This document shows positions 8,292 to 16,205 of a stretch of 64,000 bases of DNA, one piece after another (within the stretch, counting starts at the first letter, position 1; the number at the start of each line of letters is the position of its first letter). Below the pieces are notes generated by a model that worked only from the letters and a program-made list of their open reading frames with translations, was not told the origin of the DNA and did not search any database. Both the position numbers and the translations under genes were made by a program. The stretch lies in the NCBI GenBank assembly GCA_963798195.1, contig CAWCSF010000010.1, forward strand, positions 124,001 through 188,000, in the 5' to 3' direction. This DNA comes from CAVSRC01 sp963798195. Lineage in GTDB: Bacteria > Pseudomonadota > Alphaproteobacteria > Rhizobiales > Kaistiaceae.

Positions 8292-9854
8292 ATGTCTCTT
8301 TTTCGGTCTTTCCATCGCAACGAGCGCGGTAACGTCGCTGTGTTGTTTGCGCTGTCGATAATTCCGCTGATCGGAATGGTCGGGGCCGCGGTCGACTACA
8401 GCCGTCTCACGCAGGTGCGCGCCAAGATGTCGGACGCGCTCGACGCCGCCATTCTCGCGGCTGGCAGCAAGCCGGCCATGAGCGACAAGGACCTCTACGC
8501 CTTCATCAAATCGTGGATGGAAGTCCACATGGCGAACGAAGCCATGGCAAAGTCTTGGCAGCTCGACTCGGTGAAACAGGACAAGGGCCAGATCGTCGGC
8601 GTGGCATCGGCTGACGTCGACATGACGATCTCGCGTGTCCTCGGCGTTGACCACGTTCCGATCACCATTCAGAGCGAGGTGCTGCGCTCGCTGGGCAAGA
8701 TCGAGATGGCCTTCGTTCTCGACAATACCGGCTCGATGAGCGGCACCAAGATTGCGACGCTGAAGACGGCCGCCAATTCGATGGTCGACTCGCTGGCAGC
8801 GGCCACGACCAACAAGGATGACCTCAAGATCGCCGTTGTTCCGTTCTCGCAGACGGTGAATGTCGGCTCGAACTACGACACGGCGAAGTGGCTGGACACC
8901 GCCGGCAATTCGGCTTCTGCCCAGACCCTGTTCATGGGCAAGAAGGTCAAGCGCCTCGATCTGTTCAAGCAGATGGGCAAGAGCTGGGGCGGCTGCGTCG
9001 AGACGCGCCCGTCGCCCTACGAAGAGGACGGAACGCTGCCCGTTTCCGGCAACGCCGACACGCTCTATGTGCCGTATTTTGCGCCCGACGAACCCGGCGA
9101 CAAGGGTGACTCGGGCTGGAGCGCTTACAACAACAGCTATTTGGACGACTCGTCGGCCAAGACGATCCGCAACGAGTTTGGCCTCAAGAAGAAGGACGAG
9201 AAGTCGTCGGACTGGTTCAAGTACGTCCAGGCGGACACCGAAAAGTACTCAGGCGGCAAGCCGTATTCCGGCACCACCGGCACCTTCAACTATGACTACG
9301 GACCGAACTCCGGCTGCGAGATCGCCCCGTTGCAGCGGCTGACCACCGACACCGGCAAGGTGAAGACGGCGCTCAACGCCATGATCGCCAATGGCAACAC
9401 CGACATCCCCGTCGGCCTCGCCTGGGGATGGAACGCGCTCGCGCCTGACGGCCCGTTCGGCGATGGCGTGCCCTATGGCACCCCGGACTGGTCGAAGATC
9501 GTGGTCCTGATGACCGACGGCAACAACGAGAACGCCGAGGGCAACCAGGACGACGAGTCGTACTACTCGGGCATCGGCTACATCTGGCAGGGCCGCATGG
9601 GCGCCACGTCGGCGAACAAGACGAAGCGCACGGAGCTTCGCGACGATGCCCTCGGCAAGATGTGCGCCACGATGAAGAAGCAGGGCTATGTGATCTACAC
9701 GATCCGCGTCGAGGTGAAGAACGGGTCGAGCTCGGTCCTCGAGAACTGCGCCACCGGCACCGACAATTTCTACGACGTGCAGAACGTCAGCGACCTGATC
9801 GCGACCTTCGACGACATCGGCGGCAAGATCCAGAAGCTGCGCCTGGCGCGGTAG
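8292..9854 (+). CDS. TadG-like pilus assembly / von Willebrand factor A protein
   Basis: 520 residues. The short N-terminus ends with one membrane helix (about 14-36) in the TadE/TadG-like context RNERGNVAVLFALSIIPLIG. The large extracytoplasmic part has a VWA domain with the MIDAS motif DNTGSMS at 144-150 and LMTDGNN further on. A long, Asp/Ser/Tyr-rich insert splits the VWA fold. Such proteins belong to Flp/Tad pilus systems in many alphaproteobacteria, but no other tad gene is in this window, so it is an orphan copy. ATG 8292 is preceded by GGAG; the in-frame start at 8262 is weaker. A CtrA-like box lies upstream. Confidence 0.8.
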   Translation: MSLFRSFHRNERGNVAVLFALSIIPLIGMVGAAVDYSRLTQVRAKMSDALDAAILAAGSKPAMSDKDLYAFIKSWMEVHMANEAMAKSWQLDSVKQDKGQIVGVASADVDMTISRVLGVDHVPITIQSEVLRSLGKIEMAFVLDNTGSMSGTKIATLKTAANSMVDSLAAATTNKDDLKIAVVPFSQTVNVGSNYDTAKWLDTAGNSASAQTLFMGKKVKRLDLFKQMGKSWGGCVETRPSPYEEDGTLPVSGNADTLYVPYFAPDEPGDKGDSGWSAYNNSYLDDSSAKTIRNEFGLKKKDEKSSDWFKYVQADTEKYSGGKPYSGTTGTFNYDYGPNSGCEIAPLQRLTTDTGKVKTALNAMIANGNTDIPVGLAWGWNALAPDGPFGDGVPYGTPDWSKIVVLMTDGNNENAEGNQDDESYYSGIGYIWQGRMGATSANKTKRTELRDDALGKMCATMKKQGYVIYTIRVEVKNGSSSVLENCATGTDNFYDVQNVSDLIATFDDIGGKIQKLRLAR

Positions 9855-9870
9855 CGCGCGATAACCGCGC

Positions 9871-12800
9871 CTACCCGGCCAGCACCCGCGTCGTCGGGAA
9901 GGTGATCTTCACCAGCGTTCCCTGATCGACCGCGCTGTCGATGGCGAAGGCGGCGCGGTTGGCCTCGACCAGCGCCTTGGTCAGCGGCAGGCCGAGCCCG
10001 GTGCCGCGCTGCTCGCCGCCCTTGGCGGTGGCGAGCTGGCGGAACGGCTTCAGCGCCGTCTCGATGTCCTTCTCCGACATGCCGATGCCGGTGTCGCGGA
10101 TGCGCACGACGACCTCGCCCGAGGTCTCCATCGACGCTCGACACGATCACCTGGCCGCCGGCGCGGGTGAACTTCACCGCGTTGGACAGCAGGTTGAGCA
10201 GGATCTGGCGGAGCGAGCGCCGGTCGGCGACGACGTTGGGCACGTCGGCGGAGAGCGAGGTGCGGATGATGATGCGCTCGCGGTTCGCCTGCGGCTGCAT
10301 CAGCGCGACGCATTCCTGGATCATCGTGTTGACGCCGACCGCCTCGAACGACAGCTCGAGCTTGCCCGCCTCGATCTTGGAGAGGTCGAGCAGGTCGTTG
10401 ATCAGGCTCATCAGGTGCTCGCCCGATACGTGGATGTCCTTGAGATAGGCGCGGTAGCGCTCGGTGCCGATCGGCCCGAAGCGCTCCTCCATCATCACTT
10501 CCGAGAAGCCGATGATGGCGTTGAGCGGCGTGCGGATCTCGTGGCTGATCTTGGCGAGGAAATCGGACTTCTGCGCGTTCGCCGTCTCGGCGGCGCGGCG
10601 CGCGGCGACCAGCTCTTCCTCGACGTTCTTCCAGTGGGTGATGTCGCGGAGCACGGCGCAGAACTTCTCGCCGTCGCCGATCCGCCCCATGGTCATGAAC
10701 AGCGGGATCAGCCCGCCCTGCGGCACGCGGCCGATCACCTCGCGCCCGTCGTTGAGCACGCTGGCGACGCCGTTCGAGGCGAGGCCGTCGAGATAGTCGA
10801 GCGCCGGGCGGTGGCTTTCCTCGGCCAGCAGCGCGGTGAACGGCCGCCCGAGATACTCGCTGGCGTCGATGCCGAACAGCGCCTCGCCGGCGCGGTTCAT
10901 GCTGCCGATCTTGCCGGCGCGATCGACGACGATGACGCCGTCGGTGGCGGTATCGAGGATCGCCGCCAACTCTTCGGCGCGCGCTTGGGCGGCCGTGAAC
11001 TCTGCCACCAGCGTCTCGTCCGCCTCTCCGGAGAGATCGACGCGCGGGCGGATCGACAGCATCAGTGCCGTCGCGCCGCCCCAGGTGACCGCGTTGAGGC
11101 GCACTTCCGCCGCCACCGCTGTTCCGTCGCGACGCCGCGCCTTCAGCCAACCGCCGGTCTCGGCAATGCCGTCCGCCCAGCCGCCGTCGCCGCTCGGAAA
11201 CAGCGCGTCGGCACCGCCGGCCTCGGCGAAAGCAAAGAACGAATCGTAGCCCGCGAAATCCAGCAGGGCGCGGTTGGCGAACAGCGTCTTGCTTTCGCGG
11301 AAGATAACCAGGCCGAGTGGCACGCGGTCGAGCAGGCGGGTGTCGATATCCTGCGACGGGCTTGGCGCGGCGACCTCTTTCTTCGGCGTTGCCGGCACAG
11401 CCACGTCGGCGGAAGATGTGGCCGCGTCCGCGAAGGACTCGGCCTGTACCTCGGCCGGCGTTTCGTCCGGGGGCCGTGATGCTTTCTCCGCCTTGCGGAG
11501 GCGGAGCGTCTCGGCGATCCGGCGGAAAGCGTCCTGCTCGGTGCCGCTCAGCCGTTCCGGCGGCGTGCGCGCCGCGCCCGGCAGGCGGACAACGTTGGAA
11601 GGCTGAACTTCCGACTCCCGCACGATTGGCCCGCGCTCCGGGCTTGCTGCTCTGCCTTCCTCGATCATCTTGCGCGCGACGTCGTCGAGATCGTCGGCGC
11701 TGGCGATTATCGGCCGAGCAGGCGGCCTGGGTTTCGGCGGCGGGGCAGGCGGCTCAAGCGCGACCGGCGGAAGCTCCGGCTCCGCGGCCTTCACCGGCAG
11801 CGGCAATTCCTCGCCGGGCGGCGGCGGAGGTTCCACGGCCTGTGGCGTAGGAGATGGTTCTTCCGCCTGCTCGGGTGGGGAAGCCTCCTTTGCGACGGCC
11901 GGCGTCGGCTCGGCTTCGACGGCGGGCGTCTCCTCCGAAGCTGGCGGCTCGGCGGATTCAGCCGGCTCCGCCGGCGGCGGCTCCGGCGCGGCGACACCGA
12001 TATCCGCGAGGCTCTTGCGATTCTTGATCGCGTCGGGCCGCCGGTCGTTCTCGTGGATCAGCCCGAAGCCACGGTGGCCGGTGGGCACCGGAAACGCGGT
12101 GAGATCGGCGCCGAGCGTGGTGCTGTCGTCAGCCGGCCAGCGCACATGGGCCGACCAGGCGCGTTTCGCCGCGATCGCGCCGCGGATTCGGCCGTCCGGA
12201 TCGATGCCGAGAGCGTCAGCCACCGCATCCCACGGCTTGCCGGCAACGTTGGCGCTTGCTTCGCCGACCAGACGGGCGAGCTCCGGCGATACGAAAGCGA
12301 AGCGGTGATCGGCGTCGAGTTCGAAGAGGAAACGGACGGCAGGTTCAGGCGCGGGTACCGGTTCGGGCTCCGGCTCCGACGGCATGGTTTCGGCAACCGC
12401 GACCGGCTCGATTTCAGGAGCGGGTTGCTCGGCGGGGACGGGAGCAGGCGCTGCGACGTGCTCCTCGACCGGTCCGACGATGAGCAGGAAGAATTCCTTC
12501 GCGCCGGTGCTGACCCTGGCCGCACCGGCCGGGCGCTGGTCGCGGCCTATCGTCAGCAGCCGCTTGGCTAATCCGTTCGGCGCTTCCCTTGCGGCGTCGA
12601 TGAGTGCGTCGATGGATGCTTCCGCCGGCGACAGCTCGTCATAGCCGCCGGACGCGCCGAGCACTCTGCCGTCCCGGTCGATCAGCGCCACCAGGCAAGC
12701 ATCGCCGGCGATCACATCCGCCAGGCGTTCGGCGCGGGTCGAGAGCGACTCGGTCGGACCGCCGCCGGCACCGATGGCGAAAACGGCGCTGCTTCCGCCC

Positions 12801-13126
12801 TTCAGGTTGAGCCTGCGGCACGCCGCCGGCAGCGTGGCCAGCGAAACTCCCTTGCCGATGCGCAGGATTTCCAGCCGCGACGTTTCGGTCGGCAGCATGC
12901 GCGCCAGCTTGGCGACCTGTGCCTTCAGCGGGTTGAGGCCGGAAAGCTCGAGTTCGAGCAGGTCGCCCATGCGGCGCTCGCCGAAGAATGCAGCGCCGGC
13001 GGCGTTCGCCCACAGGATCCGCGTGCCGTCGCCGCTGAAGACGAACGCCGGCGACGGGTCGAGCAGCGCGGAACCAACGGGCCCCAGCGCAGCCAGTTCA
13101 AGATAGGGATAGGTCTTGCCGTTCAT
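9871..13126 (-). CDS. PdhS/DivJ/PleC-family sensor histidine kinase, frameshifted
   Basis: The repaired protein has 1084 residues. It has PAS-like N-terminal segments, two long Pro/Ala/Glu-rich linkers, a further PAS domain (ILDTATDGVIVVDRAGKIGSMN), then the kinase core. The H-box FLAKISHEIRTPLNAIIGF has the phosphorylated His at residue 862, and the dimerisation helix ERFGPIGTERYRAYLKDIH is typical of the DivJ/PleC/PdhS kinases that control DivK and, through it, CtrA. The frame is lost at 10134-10138 by one extra base after GGQVIVSS; the N- and G-boxes (DTGIGM, GTGLGLPL) continue in the next frame to the stop at 9871. There is no membrane helix, as in Brucella PdhS. A TTAA-N7-TTAA box lies 45 bp upstream. 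Confidence 0.88.
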
Positions 13127-13170
13127 ACGGTCGGCATGTCCCCGCGATCGCCCCAGCGCCGGCTTGTAGC

Positions 13171-13185
13171 TTAACGATATGTTAA
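13171..13185 (-). promoter_or_regulatory. CtrA box (TTAA-N7-TTAA) upstream of the PdhS-like kinase
   Basis: TTAACGATATGTTAA is an exact TTAA-N7-TTAA, the core of the CtrA binding site. It lies 45 bp upstream of the kinase start on the minus strand. The phasin gene on the plus strand starts about 140 bp away. A cell-cycle kinase under CtrA control would form a feedback loop; this is inference from the motif and the neighbouring gene. Confidence 0.55.
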
Positions 13186-13327
13186 TACAGACAAATTTCC
13201 AGAGGGTCCACGCGCCCCGGCCCCGTTTTGCCTGCTAAATGCCGCAACGGTTAACCCGGCCTTGGCCGCCCGCCACCGATTGGCCTAGCATGCCCGCAGC
13301 GCATGGGAAGGTACAGGGAGGAACGCC

Positions 13328-13708
13328 ATGAAACAGCCGACTCACTTCGAAATCCCCGAGCAGTTGCGTCAGGCCACCGAGCGCAGCATGGAGCAGGCGA
13401 AGCAAGCGTTCGAGCAGTTTCTCGACGCCACGCACAAGGCCGTGGCCACCGCCGAAGGCTCGGCCAAGTCTCTCGGCGAGGGTGCGGCCGATGTCCAGCG
13501 GCAAGCCCTTGCCTTTGCCGAGGAGAACATCGCCGCCTCATTCGAACTTGCCCAGAATATTGCCCGTGCCCGCACGGTAGAGGAAGTCTCTGCGCTGCAA
13601 CAGGAATTCGCCCAGAAGCGGATGTCGGCCGCAGTCGAGCAGGGCAAGCAGATCGGCGGCATGGCCAGCCGCGCCGCGGAAACCGCCGCCGGCAAGGCCA
13701 AGAAGTAG
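13328..13708 (+). CDS. Phasin family protein (first copy)
   Basis: 126 residues, almost wholly helical and amphipathic, with no signal peptide. The pattern (PEQLRQATERSMEQAKQAFEQFLDATHKA, then NIAASFELAQNIARARTVEEVSALQQEFAQ) is that of phasin_2, proteins that coat polyhydroxyalkanoate granules or act as stress chaperones. A strong SD (GGGAGG) precedes the ATG. A second phasin gene follows 181 bp downstream in the same direction with its own promoter. No PHA synthase or depolymerase is in the window, but acetoacetyl-CoA synthetase at 6.1 kb fits PHB turnover. Confidence 0.85.
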   Translation: MKQPTHFEIPEQLRQATERSMEQAKQAFEQFLDATHKAVATAEGSAKSLGEGAADVQRQALAFAEENIAASFELAQNIARARTVEEVSALQQEFAQKRMSAAVEQGKQIGGMASRAAETAAGKAKK

Positions 13709-13756
13709 GTCGCGTCCCGGGCCTCGCCTGCCAGCCCCATCGGGCTGGCCTTAATC

Positions 13757-13790
13757 TTGTGCGATGCAATATAATTGTTGCAATGCACAA
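13757..13790 (+). promoter_or_regulatory. Dyad operator centred on a TATAAT -10 box, before the second phasin
   Basis: Two nested inverted repeats share one centre (13773.5): TTGTGC (13757-13762) with GCACAA (13785-13790), and TGCAA (13765-13769) with TTGCA (13778-13782). TATAAT at 13770-13775 sits inside. A dyad over the -10 hexamer is the layout of a repressor site. PhaR, the PHA-granule-responsive repressor of phasin genes, binds TGC/GCA-type dyads in Rhodobacter and Paracoccus, so PhaR is the best guess. Confidence 0.5.
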
Positions 13791-13889
13791 CGTCGTCGCC
13801 TATATTGTGGTCATCAGATTGCGCGGTGGTGCCCGAATACGGTGCGCAACCGTCAACCACCATCGGGACCACAGTTAGGGACGAAAGCC

Positions 13890-14363
13890 ATGACAACCGC
13901 AAAAACGACCAAGACCACCAAGACGACCGCGCCGTTCGAAGCGTTTAGCTTCCCGGCTCCGACGTTCGAAGTTCCCGCGGCTTTCCGCGAGTTCGCCGAG
14001 AAGTCGGTGTCTCAGGCGCGTGACGCCTATGCCACGATGAAGACCGCTTCCGAGGACGCTACCGGCCTCGTCGAAGAGACCTTCGAGACTGCCCGCGAGG
14101 GCGCCTTCGCCATCGGCGTGAAGGCTCTCGACGCCGCCAAGACCAACAGCGACGCTTCGTATGCGCTCGCCCGCGACATGTTCGGCGTGAAGTCCCTCTC
14201 GGAGCTGATCGAGCTCCAGTCGACCTTCGCCCGCAAGCAGTTCGAGTCGGTCACCGCCCAGTTCAAGGAGTTCCAGGAACTCGGCGAGAAGTACGTCACC
14301 AAGACGACCAAGCCGGTGACGGAGAAGGTCCAGAAGACCTTCAAGGAATTGAAGGTCGCCTGA
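13890..14363 (+). CDS. Phasin family protein (second copy)
   Basis: 157 residues. The N-terminus is Thr/Lys-rich (TTAKTTKTTKTTAPFEAF), followed by the phasin_2 core: FREFAEKSVSQARDAYATMK, a long amphipathic helix, and SLSELIELQSTFARKQFESV near the C-terminus, ending in a Lys-rich tail. It differs enough from the first copy to be an old paralogue. Its own promoter and operator lie at 13757-13790, and two hairpin terminators follow. It should be a granule-coating protein. Codon use is strongly biased, as in highly expressed genes. Confidence 0.88.
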   Translation: MTTAKTTKTTKTTAPFEAFSFPAPTFEVPAAFREFAEKSVSQARDAYATMKTASEDATGLVEETFETAREGAFAIGVKALDAAKTNSDASYALARDMFGVKSLSELIELQSTFARKQFESVTAQFKEFQELGEKYVTKTTKPVTEKVQKTFKELKVA

Positions 14364-14383
14364 CCTTCCACGGTAAGTGCGAG

Positions 14384-14418
14384 ACGGCCCGCGGCGGAAA
14401 CGCTGCGGGCCGTTTCAT
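14384..14418 (+). terminator. Hairpin after the second phasin
   Basis: ACGGCCCGC (from 14384) pairs with GCGGGCCGT, followed by TTTC. It lies 20 bp after the phasin stop. Confidence 0.65.
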
Positions 14419-14423
14419 TTCAG

Positions 14424-14451
14424 GCCGGGGCCGCTGTCCCCGGCTTTTTTC
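14424..14451 (+). terminator. Strong rho-independent terminator before tRNA-His
   Basis: GCCGGGG (14424-14430) pairs with CCCCGGC (14438-14444), followed by six T. It is the second terminator in tandem and isolates the phasin transcript from the tRNA gene. Confidence 0.85.
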
Positions 14452-14500
14452 TTGAACCGCCGGGCCAATAATCCTAGTTTCCGCCCCGTCGAAGAGGCGT

Positions 14501-14576
14501 GCAGCTGTAGCTCAGTTGGTAGAGCGGCGGATTGTGGATCCGTAGGTCGTTGGTTCAAGTCCAACCAGCTGTACCA
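14501..14576 (+). tRNA. tRNA-His: tRNA-His (anticodon GTG)
   Basis: 76 bases with CCA encoded. The acceptor stem GCAGCTG pairs with CAGCTGT (the first pair is G-U). The D-arm is GCTC...GAGC, the anticodon loop TTGTGGA gives GTG, and the T-arm is GTTGG-TTCAAGT-CCAAC. The base before position 1 is T, so G-1 is not encoded, and the discriminator base is A73 rather than C73. This is the noncanonical tRNA-His described for a large group of alphaproteobacteria, whose HisRS does not need G-1. No integrase is near. Confidence 0.97.
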
Positions 14577-14602
14577 TTCGCCTCGGCAAGACAATCTCAC
14601 TA

Positions 14603-14890
14603 TTACGACGGCGGCCGATTGGGCCAGCGCAGGCCGAACAGGCTCGCGGCATAGATGCCAAGGCCGATTCCGCCGAGCAGCAGGATCAGGTCGATGGCGA
14701 GGCGGCTGCCGAAAACGCCCTGCATATCCGCGACAAGGATGACGAGCAGCAGCACGACCGCGCCGTAGAGCGCGAGGAACGCCGTGCGATGTTGCTGTGA
14801 GAGTTTGCTGGCGCTGAGGCCCATCACGCCGATCGGCAGAAGCACGACCAACACCGCAAGCAGGACAAACGGAACGGCTTCCAGCAACAT
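14603..14890 (-). CDS. Small membrane protein, FNR/FixK-box preceded
   Basis: 95 residues with three hydrophobic helices: about 3-24 (LEAVPFVLLAVLVVLLPIGVM), 38-58 (FLALYGAVVLLLVILVADMQG) and 64-84. I do not recognise the family. The ATG at 14890 is set by GGAGG seven bases upstream; the longer reading from 14923 has no SD. A perfect FNR/FixK box at 14954-14967 lies 70 bp upstream on the same strand, suggesting expression at low oxygen. It lies opposite the tRNA-His transcript and downstream of the LacI gene, which is also on the minus strand. Confidence 0.7.
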   Translation of the reverse strand: MLLEAVPFVLLAVLVVLLPIGVMGLSASKLSQQHRTAFLALYGAVVLLLVILVADMQGVFGSRLAIDLILLLGGIGLGIYAASLFGLRWPNRPPS

Positions 14891-14953
14891 CGTACGTCCT
14901 CCGCTCGGGTAACGCTCCCCCATGCTCCCTAGAACGGTGAGCCGCCACCATCA

Positions 14954-14967
14954 TTGATCGTCATCAA
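14954..14967 (-). promoter_or_regulatory. Perfect FNR/FixK box upstream of the 95-residue membrane protein
   Basis: TTGATCGTCATCAA is an exact TTGAT-N4-ATCAA. It sits in the 86-bp gap between the LacI gene stop (14977) and the small membrane protein start (14890), both on the minus strand. The centre is 70.5 bp from the ATG, so the target is that gene. Confidence 0.75.
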
Positions 14968-14976
14968 TCTGCCGCG

Positions 14977-16047
14977 TCAGCGCGCGGCGAGGAACTCGGA
15001 CGAAAGCGCCGGCGCGCCCTCAAGCCTGGACGGCTTCGGGGCACGCTTCGGCGCCGGTCCGGTTGACTGGCGCACGACAAATTCGGGCACGAGCTGGATG
15101 CGGCGCGGCGCCAGTGTGTCGGGATCGCCGTTGCGCATCCGCTCCATCAGGCAACGCATGATGGCGACGCCCATCTGGCGCACCGGCACCCGCACGGTCG
15201 TCAGCGCCGGTACGATCTGTGTCGCCGCCGGATAATCGAGATAGCCGACGACGGAAATGTCTTCGGGCACGCGCAGCCCGCGGCGCGCAAGTTCCGACAC
15301 GACGTTCACGCCGATACCGTCGCTGGCGCAGAAGATCGCAGTCGGCAACTCGTCTGCGGCGATCAGCCGATCGAGGTGCGGGCCGATGCCCATCGTCTCG
15401 TCGAAGGAAATCGCCTCGACCGGCGTCGGAAAGCCTTCCCGGAAGCCGCGCAGGCGCTCGGCGCGACCGGCAAGGTTTGGCGTTCCCTCGGCATAGATCG
15501 CGCTCGTGTGGCCGAGATCGGCGAGGTGGATGGCGGCCGCGTTGCCGGCCTCGAAGTCGGCGACCATCACGCGGTCGATCCGGTCGAGCACCGGGCCGGC
15601 GCTGGTCCGCACCAGCGGCAGGTGCAGGCGCGCCGCGATCTCGAAAACGTCACCGTCCAGTGGCCCGCTCAGAACCATGCCGGCAACGCGCTCCGATATG
15701 CCGGCGATGTCGTCCGACCGGCGGACGAGCCGAAGTCCGGTGCGCACGCCCATGCGCTGTGCCTCTTCCTGCGCGCCCTGGAGGATGCGCACCCAGAATT
15801 CCGCATGAACCGAGTCGGGATCCTGGAAGACGAAGAGGACTTCGGGAGCACCCTGGTTCGCCGGAGCGGGCGTCCGCTTGTAGCCCAGGGCGGCCGCGGT
15901 CTTGAGCACCGTCGCCCGCGTTTCCGGCCCAACACCCGGCTTGTCGGCCAGCGCGCGCGAAACGGCAAACTTCGAAATGCCGAGGCGGTCAGCGATGTCC
16001 TGTTGCGTGACCTTTCCCAAGCGGTGCGACTCCATGTTTCCCGTCAA
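14977..16047 (-). CDS. LacI-family transcriptional regulator
   Basis: 356 residues. The N-terminal LacI helix-turn-helix spans about 13-35 (VTQQDIADRLGISKFAVSRALADK) with the hinge after it. A periplasmic-binding-protein-like sugar-sensing domain fills the rest (AGMVLSGPLDGDVFEIA, DLGHTSAIYAEGT, FCASDGIGVNVVSELARRGLRVPEDISVVGYLD). It is divergent from the ABC importer and glycoside hydrolase genes that begin at 16206 and should control them, probably as a repressor released by a sugar. The C-terminus carries about 25 extra basic residues. MESH (16035) is an alternative start. Confidence 0.92.
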   Translation of the reverse strand: MTGNMESHRLGKVTQQDIADRLGISKFAVSRALADKPGVGPETRATVLKTAAALGYKRTPAPANQGAPEVLFVFQDPDSVHAEFWVRILQGAQEEAQRMGVRTGLRLVRRSDDIAGISERVAGMVLSGPLDGDVFEIAARLHLPLVRTSAGPVLDRIDRVMVADFEAGNAAAIHLADLGHTSAIYAEGTPNLAGRAERLRGFREGFPTPVEAISFDETMGIGPHLDRLIAADELPTAIFCASDGIGVNVVSELARRGLRVPEDISVVGYLDYPAATQIVPALTTVRVPVRQMGVAIMRCLMERMRNGDPDTLAPRRIQLVPEFVVRQSTGPAPKRAPKPSRLEGAPALSSEFLAAR

Positions 16048-16125
16048 GCGAGGCGTGTTTAGGCCGGGTTTCCGCGCCGTGTCAAAACGAGTGGACGTCG
16101 GGTTGCCAAAAACGGATTGAGGATA

Positions 16126-16141
16126 AGCCTAAAGTTAGGCT
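16126..16141. promoter_or_regulatory. Inverted repeat in the LacI / binding-protein divergent region
   Basis: AGCCTAA-AG-TTAGGCT has perfect 7-bp arms around 2 bases. It lies 78 bp from the LacI gene and 64 bp from the binding-protein gene, so it is a good candidate operator. It lacks the central CG common in LacI-family operators. The half-site TTAGGCT also occurs at 26422-26428, upstream of another ABC importer. Confidence 0.55.
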
Positions 16142-16205
16142 ACCATCCAGCCAAACAAGAAAGTGCACGTCAAACGTGCGTGTCGACCCAAGGGAGGACT
16201 GCATC

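Noticed and set aside
14501..14576. tRNA-His as an attachment site of an integrated element
   Set aside because: There is no integrase, no repeat of the tRNA 3' end seen downstream, and the flanking genes are typical chromosomal genes.
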